DNA from: Marinobacter manganoxydans MnI7-9
GTDB lineage: Bacteria > Pseudomonadota > Gammaproteobacteria > Pseudomonadales > Oleiphilaceae
Length of the DNA: 64,000 bases
Direction: 5' to 3'
NCBI RefSeq assembly: GCF_000235625.1
Contig: NZ_AGTR01000032.1
Span: 1-64,000, forward strand
Shown: piece by piece, positions 1-7,636 of the stretch
Position numbering within the stretch: position 1 is the first letter of the stretch
Layout of the letters: each line of letters opens with the position of its first letter
Translations under genes and position numbers: made by a program
The notes under the pieces: generated by a model
Database searches by the model: none
The model's input: only the letters and a program-made list of their open reading frames with translations
Told to the model about the DNA's origin: nothing

Positions 1-2
1 AG

Positions 3-1298
3 GGGATAGAATCCCTTGCCCCCCAGAAAACCCGCATCATGGGGCGCACTTCTTATCTGCTGGCGTGGTTCGGTGGCTGCGTTTCCATCGGCACCTTTAC
101 CATGGGATCCAGCGTGGTTGGCACACTGAACCTGCTGCAGGCCTCGCTGGCCATCGCCATTGGTTGTTTCATTATTGGCGCAGCACTGGCCCTGAATGGC
201 GCAGCCGGCTACAAATACGGCATTCCTTTTATGGTACAGGCCCGCAGCGCCTTCGGTTTCGGCGGTACCCGCCTGCCGGGGCTGGTTCGGGCGGTCCCTG
301 CCATCGTCTGGTACGGCTTCCAAAGCTGGATTGGTGCCGGGGCGCTGAACATGGTCTCTACCACCCTCTTTGGCTTCGATAACCTGGTCTTTTTCTTCAT
401 CGCCTTCCAGCTGCTGCAGATCGCCCTCTCCGTCACCGGCTTCCAGGGCATCAAATGGCTGGAGAACGTGGGCAGCGCTTTCATCCTGGCCTCCCTCGTC
501 TACATGTTCTACAGCACCGTCCAGCGCTACGGCGACACCCTCTCGGCGAACCTGCTGACCATGGAAGGCTCCTGGGGCCTGCCATTCTGGGGTGCCACCA
601 TGCTGTTCCTTGGCATCTACAGCACCATGATCCTCAATGTGAGTGACTACGCACGGGAGCATGAATACGGCACCGGCCCCGGACTGCTGACCACCATCTA
701 CTCCATGTCGATCCTGCCTTGCACCCTGTTCATGGGCCTGATCGGCTACATGGTTTCAGAAGCCACCGGCATTGCCGACCCGATTCAAGTGTTCGCCAAC
801 GCTGTAGATAACCAGCCGCTTCTGATGACCACCCTGATGTTCATTGCTTTTGCGCAGGTCACCACCAACGTGCTGAATAATGTGGTACCGCCCACCTATG
901 TTCTGATGGACGTATTCAAGCTGACCTTCCGCAAGGCCACTATCATTGTTGGCCTGCTGGCATTCGCCACCTTCCCCTGGGAACTGGTGAAAGACGGCTC
1001 TGCGGCTGGCCTGCAGATCTTTGTACAGACCTACTCCGCGTTCCTCGGACCGATCTTCGCCATCCTGGTGGTGGACTACTACCTGATCCGTGGTCGTACA
1101 CTGAATCTGGATCACCTCTACAACCCCGATGGCCCCTATAAGGGCGTGAACTATGCGGCTCTGATTGCAACCGTCCTGGGCGTCATCGTTGCCCTGAGTT
1201 TCTCGGCCGTGTCCTGGTACGCCAGCCTGATTCCCGCCGGGCTGAGCTATTACCTGCTCATGAAACACTGGCCGGCCTGTCAGCGCTTCCGCGACTGA
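3..1298 (+). CDS. NCS1-family nucleobase/hydantoin permease, 5' end cut by window edge
   Basis: Inner-membrane symporter of the NCS1 family, which takes up purines, pyrimidines, hydantoins or allantoin with H+ or Na+. The visible part shows about eleven hydrophobic segments and the family's early signature (CVSIGTFTMGSSVVGTLNLLQ), then KYGIPFMVQARSAFG and the late VVDYYLIR. The first ATG is at 39, but the frame is open back to base 3 and those codons (encoding PQKTRIM just before) fit the family N-terminus, so the true start is probably outside the window. The next gene, 29 bp downstream, is a second NCS1 permease, so the two are probably co-transcribed. The substrate cannot be told from sequence alone. 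Confidence 0.88.
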   Translation, partial: GIESLAPQKTRIMGRTSYLLAWFGGCVSIGTFTMGSSVVGTLNLLQASLAIAIGCFIIGAALALNGAAGYKYGIPFMVQARSAFGFGGTRLPGLVRAVPAIVWYGFQSWIGAGALNMVSTTLFGFDNLVFFFIAFQLLQIALSVTGFQGIKWLENVGSAFILASLVYMFYSTVQRYGDTLSANLLTMEGSWGLPFWGATMLFLGIYSTMILNVSDYAREHEYGTGPGLLTTIYSMSILPCTLFMGLIGYMVSEATGIADPIQVFANAVDNQPLLMTTLMFIAFAQVTTNVLNNVVPPTYVLMDVFKLTFRKATIIVGLLAFATFPWELVKDGSAAGLQIFVQTYSAFLGPIFAILVVDYYLIRGRTLNLDHLYNPDGPYKGVNYAALIATVLGVIVALSFSAVSWYASLIPAGLSYYLLMKHWPACQRFRD

Positions 1299-1327
1299 AT
1301 ACGCCCTCAGACAAAACGGTGACAATC

Positions 1328-2788
1328 ATGAAAGACAGTGAACTGAACATCCGCCAGATCGATCCCACGCTCTATAACGAGGATCTGGCGCCGATCCCAC
1401 ACACCAAGCGAACCTGGGGCTGGTTTGAAATCTTCAACGTGTGGTCCAACGATATCCAAAGCCTGTTTGGCTACACTCTGGCAGCCTCCCTGTTCCTGAC
1501 CTATGGGCTGAATGGATGGGCCGTTATGGCCGCAATTATCCTCGCCGGCTTTATTGTGATGGTACTGGTCAACCTGTCGGGACGGCCCAGCGTCAAATAC
1601 GGTATTCCCTTTCCCGTGCTGAGCCGCGCCAGCATGGGGGTTCGGGGTGCCAACTTTCCGGCCATGCTGCGGGGGATCGTTGGCATCTTCTGGTACGGCG
1701 TGCAAACCTACTTCGCCTCCACCGCCGTGACATTGCTGATTACGGCCTTCTACGGCCCGGGCGACGGCACCACGTTCCTCGGGCTGTCGGGCGTGGCCTG
1801 GCTTTCCTTCGTGATCGTATGGGTTTTTCAGATCGCCATCTTCTGCAGTGGCCTACGGCACATTCAGCGCTTCCTGAACTGCGCCGGCCCTCTAGTTTAC
1901 CTGGTGATGATTGGCCTGATGATCGTGGTCTGGACTAAGGCGGGCGATCAACTCCTGCCCGCCGTAGGCTCCATCTTCAGCTCCAGTAGTGGGGAATCGG
2001 TGAACCCGATTGGTGCCTTCTTTGCAATCGTCGGCACCATGGTGGCCTACTTCGCAGCCGTGGTTATCAACTTCGGCGACTTCACCCGGTTTGTCCGCAG
2101 TGAGAAAGAAATGAAACTAGGCAACCTGCTAGGCCTGCCCCTGAACGTGGCGTTCTTTTCATTCATCGCCCTGATCATCACCGCGGGCACCCTCGTGCTG
2201 TTTGGCGAGCCGTTGACCAACCCCACTGAAATCGTGGAACGCGTCGATTCCGTGGCTCTGACCATTATCGCGGCGCTGACCTTCTTCGCCGCAACGGTGG
2301 GCATCAATTTGGTAGCCAACTTCATTCCGCCAGCTTACGACTTGGCCAACCTGTTCCCCAGTAAAATCAGCTTCCGGATCGGCGGGCTGATTACCGCAAC
2401 CATTGCGTTCTTTGTTGGAGCACTGTGGGTGTCGGTGATCAGCCAGATCGGGGTACCCGGCTTCGTGAATGCGCTCGGTGCCATACTCGCACCCTTCTAC
2501 GGCATCCTGGTGGTGGACTACTACCTGATCAAAAAACAGGACCTGAACATGGAGCAGCTGTTCTCCTCCAGCCCCGACGGCGCCTATCACTACGCCAAGG
2601 GATGGAACACCCGTGCTATTGCGGCCTTCGCCCTAGCGGCCCTGTTCTCCATCTCGACGGTTCTGGTACCGGCCCTGAGCAGCCTGGGCGGTTACGGATG
2701 GTTGATTGGTGCCGCCCTCGGCGGCCTGTTCTACTGGGTGATCATGCCCGGAAAACAGAGCCTGGCGGCGCTTCAGACCCATAGCTGA
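1328..2788 (+). CDS. NCS1-family nucleobase/hydantoin permease
   Basis: Second NCS1 permease, 486 aa, complete. It has the soluble N-terminal stretch typical of the family (YNEDLAPIPHTKRTWGWFEIFN), about twelve membrane segments, KYGIPFPVLSRASMGVRGAN and VVDYYLIKKQDLN. The start is taken at ATG 1328; an in-frame GTG at 1319 would add three residues. It is only distantly like its upstream neighbour, so this is not a recent tandem duplication; two permeases of different specificity are more likely. It ends at a strong bidirectional hairpin and faces a GntR regulator, the probable local control gene. Family is sure; substrate unknown. Confidence 0.9.
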   Translation: MKDSELNIRQIDPTLYNEDLAPIPHTKRTWGWFEIFNVWSNDIQSLFGYTLAASLFLTYGLNGWAVMAAIILAGFIVMVLVNLSGRPSVKYGIPFPVLSRASMGVRGANFPAMLRGIVGIFWYGVQTYFASTAVTLLITAFYGPGDGTTFLGLSGVAWLSFVIVWVFQIAIFCSGLRHIQRFLNCAGPLVYLVMIGLMIVVWTKAGDQLLPAVGSIFSSSSGESVNPIGAFFAIVGTMVAYFAAVVINFGDFTRFVRSEKEMKLGNLLGLPLNVAFFSFIALIITAGTLVLFGEPLTNPTEIVERVDSVALTIIAALTFFAATVGINLVANFIPPAYDLANLFPSKISFRIGGLITATIAFFVGALWVSVISQIGVPGFVNALGAILAPFYGILVVDYYLIKKQDLNMEQLFSSSPDGAYHYAKGWNTRAIAAFALAALFSISTVLVPALSSLGGYGWLIGAALGGLFYWVIMPGKQSLAALQTHS

Positions 2789-2811
2789 TCCAACAGCCTG
2801 CCAAGGCCTTG

Positions 2812-2850
2812 CCAGAACGCCCCGCCCTCACAAGCGGGGCGTTCTGGTTT
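2812..2850. terminator. Bidirectional rho-independent terminator
   Basis: A perfect 14-bp inverted repeat (2812-2825 with 2834-2847) around an 8-base loop lies between the convergent NCS1 permease and GntR genes. A short T run follows on the plus side. It should end transcripts from both directions. Confidence 0.85.
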
Positions 2851-2855
2851 GAGCC

Positions 2856-3599
2856 TCAAGCATCAACCGCAAAGATATCCCACAAGTCCGGGGTTTCCTC
2901 GGGCTCTTCAAAAATCGATAACGACGCTTCGATCGACTTCAGGTGTCGTTCCATGAAATCACTGGCCTTCGCCCCATCGCCTGCGGCAAGGAAATCAATC
3001 AGGTTATCGTGGTCGTGGGACTCGCAACCCAGATGACCGGCATTGCCATACACGGCCAGGATTAGCGAGGAGCGGGAGGCCAGTTGGCCAACAAATCCGG
3101 CCAACGTACGGTTACCGGAAATTTCGGCAAGACGGGCATGGAAGATCGCTGAGAGCTTGATAGCGATTCGCTGTTCACGATTGCGGAGCGCTTCCCGCTC
3201 CTGCTTTGCCATCTCCTGCAGCTCCTGAATGTCTTCCTCGGTGATACGCTTTGCCGCTGCATCCATCATAGCGCACTCAACCAAAAGACGGGCCTCAAAC
3301 ACGTCTCTGGCTTCATCGACCGATGGCCTGGTCACACTGGCCCCTCGCCGTGGCGTGAGAGTGACCAATTGTTCAAGGGCAAGACGCTGGAGCACCTTCC
3401 GGATGCCGGTACGGCTGACACCGAAAACATCAGCCAACGCGTCCTCGCGCAGACGTGCACCCGGCTTGAGCCGATGCTCAATAATGGCTTCCGATATTGA
3501 CCGATAGATAGCATCCAGCCCGTTATCTCCGGGCCCGGAGCCTGATACTTGGCCCCTGCCACTTGAGGTCGTTTTGGCTGTTTGCCGACTATCGCTCAT
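2856..3599 (-). CDS. GntR-family regulator, FCD (FadR) subfamily
   Basis: DNA-binding regulator of 247 aa. Residues about 30-95 form the winged helix (DVFGVSRTGIRKVLQRLALE, then a wing ending RRGASVTRP). Residues about 105-235 are the all-helical FCD ligand/metal domain (VDEARDVFEARLLVECAMMD). The first 25 residues are polar and low in complexity. Convergent with the two NCS1 permeases, so it probably controls nucleobase- or hydantoin-type uptake and itself. Possible operator palindromes lie just upstream of its start (3639-3661). Ligand unknown. Confidence 0.9.
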   Translation of the reverse strand: MSDSRQTAKTTSSGRGQVSGSGPGDNGLDAIYRSISEAIIEHRLKPGARLREDALADVFGVSRTGIRKVLQRLALEQLVTLTPRRGASVTRPSVDEARDVFEARLLVECAMMDAAAKRITEEDIQELQEMAKQEREALRNREQRIAIKLSAIFHARLAEISGNRTLAGFVGQLASRSSLILAVYGNAGHLGCESHDHDNLIDFLAAGDGAKASDFMERHLKSIEASLSIFEEPEETPDLWDIFAVDA

Positions 3600-3638
3600 T
3601 GTACCCTCACATGATTAATGAACCAATCTCGGCCACCA

Positions 3639-3661
3639 TTGTATACGCTCTTTGTGCACAC
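3639..3661. promoter_or_regulatory. Candidate GntR operator upstream of the FCD regulator
   Basis: TTGTATAC at 3639-3646 followed by the perfect palindrome TGTGCACA at 3653-3660. FCD-type GntR proteins often bind short TTGTATACAA-like palindromes, and this pair sits about 40-60 bp upstream of the regulator gene's start, a natural place for autoregulation. Suggestive only. Confidence 0.35.
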
Positions 3662-3916
3662 AGACGAATTGATAAGGCCTTTATGGCCTCCCTGTAATGA
3701 GCTTTCCCGGCCCGTCCCTCAATCAGGGCATTTGTTGGAGAGATAACGGCTGGCCGACACCTTCAAGCAAAAGCAGTTAAAGAGCTCCTCGTCCCAATGT
3801 TCGCTTCTGTTTAGTAGTGCCCTGGATGCGGCTAGATTGCAAAGCGGACATTCTGGTACGACGCCTGGAAAGCCGCTCGCATGCCTGGCGTATCGACAAA
3901 CCGACCATCAATCTCT
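3662..3916. other. Intergenic stretch without a recognised gene
   Basis: No ORF with protein-like composition is seen between the GntR promoter and the end of the binding-protein gene. The start of this stretch probably carries the regulator's promoter. No strong terminator or repeat was found. Confidence 0.5.
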
Positions 3917-4633
3917 TCAACGGTCCGGCCGTGGCAGTCTGGGTAGCATGGCCTCCACGTCAATCGTGTAGGTAGAGAAAAAAGCTTCCGCCGCTTCAAT
4001 TAAAGCTGTCTCGTTTTCAAGTATCCCAAGATAGACCGGCCACTCGGCGTCTATCAGTTCCGTGCTATAAGGTTCCGGATCTACGTCCCCCAGCTGTGCA
4101 AGAAACCGGAACTCCGTTTCGTTCATGACGATGTAATCGCACCGTTTGCGCAAAAACATTTGCAGCATCTGCTGGGCATTGTAGCCGTCATGGCGCACCA
4201 GATGGCTCCCGATCCGCCCCTCAAGCCCATCACTGTAGACAAACCATCTGCGAAGACAGATACCTCCCTTGAGGTCATCGAAGGAGTCCGGGCGCCGGCC
4301 AGGTTGCGCGAACACGCGGTCACGCCAGGTTAACAACGGCCCTACGGCGTGCATTTGGTCCGGCAAAGGCATCCATAGCGGGTTGGCGAAAACCGCGTTG
4401 GCCAGTCCTCGTTCCATCGCCCAGGCCTGGCGTTTACGCGCCATCGGGACGAAATCGGCTGCGATACCGGTCTGTTTGGTGAATTCATTGATCACCTCGA
4501 CCAGAATGCCCTCGCTGAGATCATTGCCGTAATAAAACGGGAGAAAGCTCTCGTCCGAACCCATAATCTTGAGCGTTTGGGACGAAACTGGAAGGAACCA
4601 GAATGCCATGATGATAAACAGGACTGCTCTCAT
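3917..4633 (-). CDS. Orphan periplasmic solute-binding-like protein (SBP_bac_3 fold)
   Basis: A 238-aa exported protein resembling family-3 amino-acid-type binding proteins. The start is placed at ATG 4633 because it has a GAGGA ribosome site 7-8 bases upstream and begins a clear signal peptide (MRAVLFIIMAFWFLPVSSQ); a longer frame to 4771 lacks both. Two-lobe features are visible: GILVEVINEFTKQTGI early, then ANPLWMPLPDQMHAV and a second-lobe DYIVMNETEFRFL. No permease or ATPase gene is beside it, so it may sense or bind rather than import. Two more proteins of this kind lie at 58.4-60.0 kb. Confidence 0.72.
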   Translation of the reverse strand: MRAVLFIIMAFWFLPVSSQTLKIMGSDESFLPFYYGNDLSEGILVEVINEFTKQTGIAADFVPMARKRQAWAMERGLANAVFANPLWMPLPDQMHAVGPLLTWRDRVFAQPGRRPDSFDDLKGGICLRRWFVYSDGLEGRIGSHLVRHDGYNAQQMLQMFLRKRCDYIVMNETEFRFLAQLGDVDPEPYSTELIDAEWPVYLGILENETALIEAAEAFFSTYTIDVEAMLPRLPRPDR

Positions 4634-4766
4634 TCGGTCCTCGTTGGAGTGATCAACCGGGTAAGGCCGTCGCTTGCCCGACTCTGCCTTTCGAGTTACA
4701 GACAGTTTGGCTCGAATTCTGGCTACATACCATAAGAAAGTCGATGTCGCTGCAAAGTCAGCTTTA

Positions 4767-4795
4767 CCCACAAAAACTGTGGATAACTTTGTGGG
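4767..4795. promoter_or_regulatory. Hairpin carrying a consensus DnaA box
   Basis: An 8-bp inverted repeat (4767-4774 with 4788-4795) encloses TGTGGATAA at 4778-4786, the exact complement of the DnaA box TTATCCACA. It lies between the binding-protein gene and trxC. A lone box is not an origin; it could be a DnaA-responsive regulatory site or chance. Confidence 0.35.
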
Positions 4796-4818
4796 AACAG
4801 CTCGGATAGGTGTCTTCA

Positions 4819-4836
4819 GCCCTGCAATGGCAGGGC
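4819..4836. terminator. Hairpin downstream of trxC
   Basis: A 7-bp stem (4819-4825 with 4830-4836) lies downstream of the trxC stop on the minus strand. There is no clear U tract, so it may be a transcript end or just a stable hairpin. Confidence 0.35.
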
Positions 4837-4890
4837 CTCAGCCATTGTGGCGTTTTAATGACCGGCCAGCGAATAAACAGCCTTATCAGG

Positions 4891-5331
4891 CTAGCGAATA
4901 CCCTTCGACTGCAGCCATTGGCTGATCTGCGCCTGATTCATGGCGCCGCTCTGGCGGGCCACTTCCCGGCCATTCTGGAACAGGATCATGGTAGGGATGC
5001 TGCGAATGCCAAACTGGCTGGCCGGGCCTTGGGCCTGTTCCGTATTTAGCTTGGCAAAACGTACCTTGCCCCGCCAGTCTCTCGCGGCCTGTTCGAACTG
5101 AGGCGCCATCATTTTGCAGGGGCCACACCAGCTCGCCCAGAAGTCCACCAGCACCGGCAGATCACTGCGCCCGGTATGATTAGCAAAGCTCTGGTCTGTA
5201 AGTTCCAGAACCTGATCCGGCCACAACGGCTGTTTGCAGGCGCCGCAATTGCCGCCAGATGACAATTTATCCGCAGGCACGCGATTTACCTTGTGGCAGT
5301 GGGGACAGACCAGGTGTCGGATATCAGTCAT
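4891..5331 (-). CDS. trxC: Thioredoxin 2 (zinc-containing thioredoxin TrxC)
   Basis: Cytoplasmic disulfide reductase, 146 aa, usual length for TrxC. An N-terminal zinc-binding extension has CPHC at 9-12 and CGAC at 29-32 (C9, C12, C29, C32), followed by a thioredoxin fold with the active-site WCGPC at residues 68-72 and the cis-proline loop SIPT. The N-terminal zinc domain separates it from thioredoxin 1. TrxC is reduced by thioredoxin reductase and is often induced by oxidants in related bacteria. It stands alone here. Confidence 0.96.
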   Translation of the reverse strand: MTDIRHLVCPHCHKVNRVPADKLSSGGNCGACKQPLWPDQVLELTDQSFANHTGRSDLPVLVDFWASWCGPCKMMAPQFEQAARDWRGKVRFAKLNTEQAQGPASQFGIRSIPTMILFQNGREVARQSGAMNQAQISQWLQSKGIR

Positions 5332-5445
5332 GATTGATTGCCCTCAGATTGTGTACTGAGATAAATGATCAGGGCAGACCAGACGAAATCAAGCAGCGCT
5401 TCATATTACTCGTCTCGCCAAAGCGGCCAGGCGATGAAAACTGTA

Positions 5446-5829
5446 CTAGAAATCAGACATTACGTCCTGAAGATCCTGCTTGAGCTCTGCCGGTTCGGTG
5501 ATCCATACCGTTTTATCAGGGCCGGGAAATACACCCACATCGAGGCCATCCTTCGTTAAACCGGGGACCCATTTCCGGAAGAAGTCCGGCAGTGAAATAC
5601 TGCGGGGCGTCAGCTCATCGCCGCCGTTGGCGTACTCGGCGGCAAACGCCGAAGCCGGCCACACGGGCAGGTATTCCACATCGCCATCGTCCGAGGCGAT
5701 CTTGAGGAATTGGCTCTGGCCGTTAACCAGGATCCAGATTTCCCGTTCCTCGGCCACTTGGCTCAGGAAGTAGTCGTACCGCTCTTCACCATCCATTTCC
5801 ATTACTTGATTGAGGTCTTCACTGCTCAT
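5446..5829 (-). CDS. DUF2750 domain protein
   Basis: A 127-aa soluble protein with the DUF2750 pattern: a helical start (ERYDYFLSQVAEEREIWILV), then DDGDVEYLPVWPASAFAAEY, and the end motif FFRKWVPGLTKDGLDVGVFP. The frame is open further upstream to 5994, but those 55 residues do not resemble the family and ATG 5829 gives the usual N-terminus. No function is established for the family. Confidence 0.82.
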   Translation of the reverse strand: MSSEDLNQVMEMDGEERYDYFLSQVAEEREIWILVNGQSQFLKIASDDGDVEYLPVWPASAFAAEYANGGDELTPRSISLPDFFRKWVPGLTKDGLDVGVFPGPDKTVWITEPAELKQDLQDVMSDF

Positions 5830-5876
5830 GTCAGGTACGCCACTCCAGTCGTTTGCTTTTCGGTATTCGGCGGAGC

Positions 5877-6086
5877 CTAACACGTATTTGGCGGAGACTG
5901 GCGGCCGCTTATCCAAAACATTATCAGCAACGCTGCAAGGGCCAGGTTGCCTAAGAGCATAAAGGGATACATTTCCGGGGAGATTCGCAACCATTCACCA
6001 GTAAAGTTCATCTTGGCGTGGAAAATCAGCACCGCTAGAACCATGCTGAACCGCAAGACACTATTCACGCGTAAAAGGAGCATCAC
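5877..6086 (-). CDS. Small predicted membrane protein
   Basis: A 69-aa ORF with two hydrophobic stretches (about residues 10-24 and 40-59) separated by a short polar loop, ending in a positive tail. It lies just upstream of the DUF2750 gene on the same strand. I do not recognise a family, and the coding status rests only on its membrane-like composition. Confidence 0.35.
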   Translation of the reverse strand: MMLLLRVNSVLRFSMVLAVLIFHAKMNFTGEWLRISPEMYPFMLLGNLALAALLIMFWISGRQSPPNTC

Positions 6087-6137
6087 TGAGGTCAGACCTC
6101 GAAACGGCGTCTAATTCAGAATAATCGGAGCATCCGA

Positions 6138-6478
6138 ATGAAAAAGTACCTCGCCCTCCCGATCCTGTGCATCGCGTTGCCTGTATTCGCCCAACCGGCG
6201 CCTCCGCAAAAGGGATTCAGTGGTGAAGTCTCGCTAAATGCGGGGATCATCTCTTCAACGTCCAACTTTAACGTCGATGGCAGCGCCAGCACGTTGTTCA
6301 ATAAAAGCGTTCTGATGATGAGCTCAGCCTGCTTGCAGCTTACGAGTACCCGCAATTCATGGGCTGGAAGGACTGGTCGTTTATTTCTTTTGCCGGCTTT
6401 GGCGACACCCAATCCAACCTGACCTTCTACGATGAATCCTCGTACCTGTTTGCGGTGGGGCTAAATTATAAGTTCTGA
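6138..6478 (+). pseudogene. Remnant of a DUF2860 outer-membrane-type protein (internal deletion and frameshift)
   Basis: The start encodes a signal peptide (MKKYLALPILCIALPVFA) and a DUF2860-like beginning (GFSGEVSLNAGIISSTSNF). At about 6305-6318 the homology jumps to another frame that encodes a barrel-like C-terminus (LAAYEYPQFMGWKDW ... SYLFAVGLNYKF) ending at TGA 6476-6478. An intact family member is about 300 or more residues, so roughly two thirds is missing. The join looks like one deletion that also broke the frame. If translated as is, only a 94-aa nonsense fusion would be made. Confidence 0.7.
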
Positions 6479-6510
6479 TCTCGCCTGGCCTTCAAGCGCT
6501 CAACCAAGGC

Positions 6511-7560
6511 TCAGTTTTCAACCACTCGGGCTCGAAGCCTGGGTAGCTGAGCCGGGTAGTGTTCCTGAATGAAGGTTACCATGCCCTCCCGGATCGCACA
6601 TCTGAGGTCCCAGTTCTTGCTGGAATTGGCGGCGCTCATCAAAAAACGCACCTGAATGGCCTGATCACTGGAATCGGTCACCTGCACCGAGGAAAATTCG
6701 CCATCCCAGAGCCCCGATTCATTGAGCAAACGAGTGAACTCCTGCCTGAGCGGTTCAACCGGCATGGTGTAGTCCACCCAGATAAAAACTGTTCCCAGCA
6801 ACTCTGCGGTATTCCTGGACCAGTTCTGGAACGGGTTCTCGATAAACCATTGCAGTGGCACTACAAGGCGACGCAGATCCCAGACCCGCAAAACCACATA
6901 GGTGGCTGTCACTTCCTCTACCCAGCACCACTCGCCCTGCACATACAGCACGTCGTCTATACGGAAAGGTTGGGTCAGAGCGATCTGCATACCGGCCAGC
7001 AGGTTGCTCAACACAGGACGGGCCGCGAACCCGAGAATAAGGCCGCCGACACCCGCGGAGGCAAGAAGGCTGGCGCCCATGTGCTGAACCGATTCAAAGG
7101 TCATCAGGGCAGCGCCCAGGCCGATGATCACGATGAGAATATTAAGTGCGCGGACCAGGAATCGGGTCTGGGTCTCGACCTTGCGCGCCCGCTTCCAATG
7201 CCCTTCCAGCACTGGATTGAGCGCGACAATGACCTCGCCAATGGCCGATGTCAGTCGAACGGCCGCCCAGGTGATGGCAAGGATGAGTAGAAGGGTGGTG
7301 ATTTGCTGAATCGCCGCCATCAACGGGAGATCCGGTGGTGCGGCCGCCAGCGAACCTGCAAGGGTGAGCAGACAGAAAACAACACCGAGCGCCCGGGCAG
7401 CCGCATCGAGGAACAGGCGAATGACCGTCCTGGACCCTGAAAAATGCCGAAAGACTGCCAGAGCCAGTCGGTACACGACATAGGTCGCAGCAACTGCGAG
7501 AATCGCCGTAAAACCCGGCCACAACCATGCCTTGAAACCGGCTTCAAACGATTCCAGCAT
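6511..7560 (-). CDS. MscS-family small-conductance mechanosensitive channel
   Basis: Inner-membrane channel that opens under membrane tension to release solutes in hypo-osmotic shock. 349 aa. ATG 7560 is chosen for its strong ribosome site (GGGGAGGG) over an in-frame ATG at 7581. Several N-terminal membrane helices precede the pore-lining helix and beta domain (ASAGVGGLILGFAARPVLSN then LAGMQIALTQPFRIDDVLYV). The C-terminal alpha/beta domain follows to the end. Neighbouring BCCT transporter fits a shared osmotic theme, but the genes are probably separate units. Confidence 0.9.
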   Translation of the reverse strand: MLESFEAGFKAWLWPGFTAILAVAATYVVYRLALAVFRHFSGSRTVIRLFLDAAARALGVVFCLLTLAGSLAAAPPDLPLMAAIQQITTLLLILAITWAAVRLTSAIGEVIVALNPVLEGHWKRARKVETQTRFLVRALNILIVIIGLGAALMTFESVQHMGASLLASAGVGGLILGFAARPVLSNLLAGMQIALTQPFRIDDVLYVQGEWCWVEEVTATYVVLRVWDLRRLVVPLQWFIENPFQNWSRNTAELLGTVFIWVDYTMPVEPLRQEFTRLLNESGLWDGEFSSVQVTDSSDQAIQVRFLMSAANSSKNWDLRCAIREGMVTFIQEHYPAQLPRLRARVVEN

Positions 7561-7636
7561 CTGCCCTCCCCGAGCTTTCAATCAGAAAAGTGGGCAGGCG
7601 AACACATCCCTGTATTCCGCTCAGCCCCGTAAAAGC

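Noticed and set aside
1-2788. Recent tandem duplication of the two NCS1 permeases
   Set aside because: The two proteins share family motifs only and differ widely in sequence, so an old divergence is more likely.
4634-4771. N-terminal extension of the binding protein at 3.9 kb
   Set aside because: The extra 46 residues precede a proper signal peptide with its own ribosome site, so they are upstream read-through.
4767-4795. Possible replication origin
   Set aside because: Only one DnaA box, no AT-rich unwinding stretch and no dnaA, dnaN or gidA neighbours.
6138-6422. Intact small exported protein of 94 residues
   Set aside because: Its last third is a frame-shifted reading of a DUF2860 C-terminus, so the ORF is a pseudogene product.
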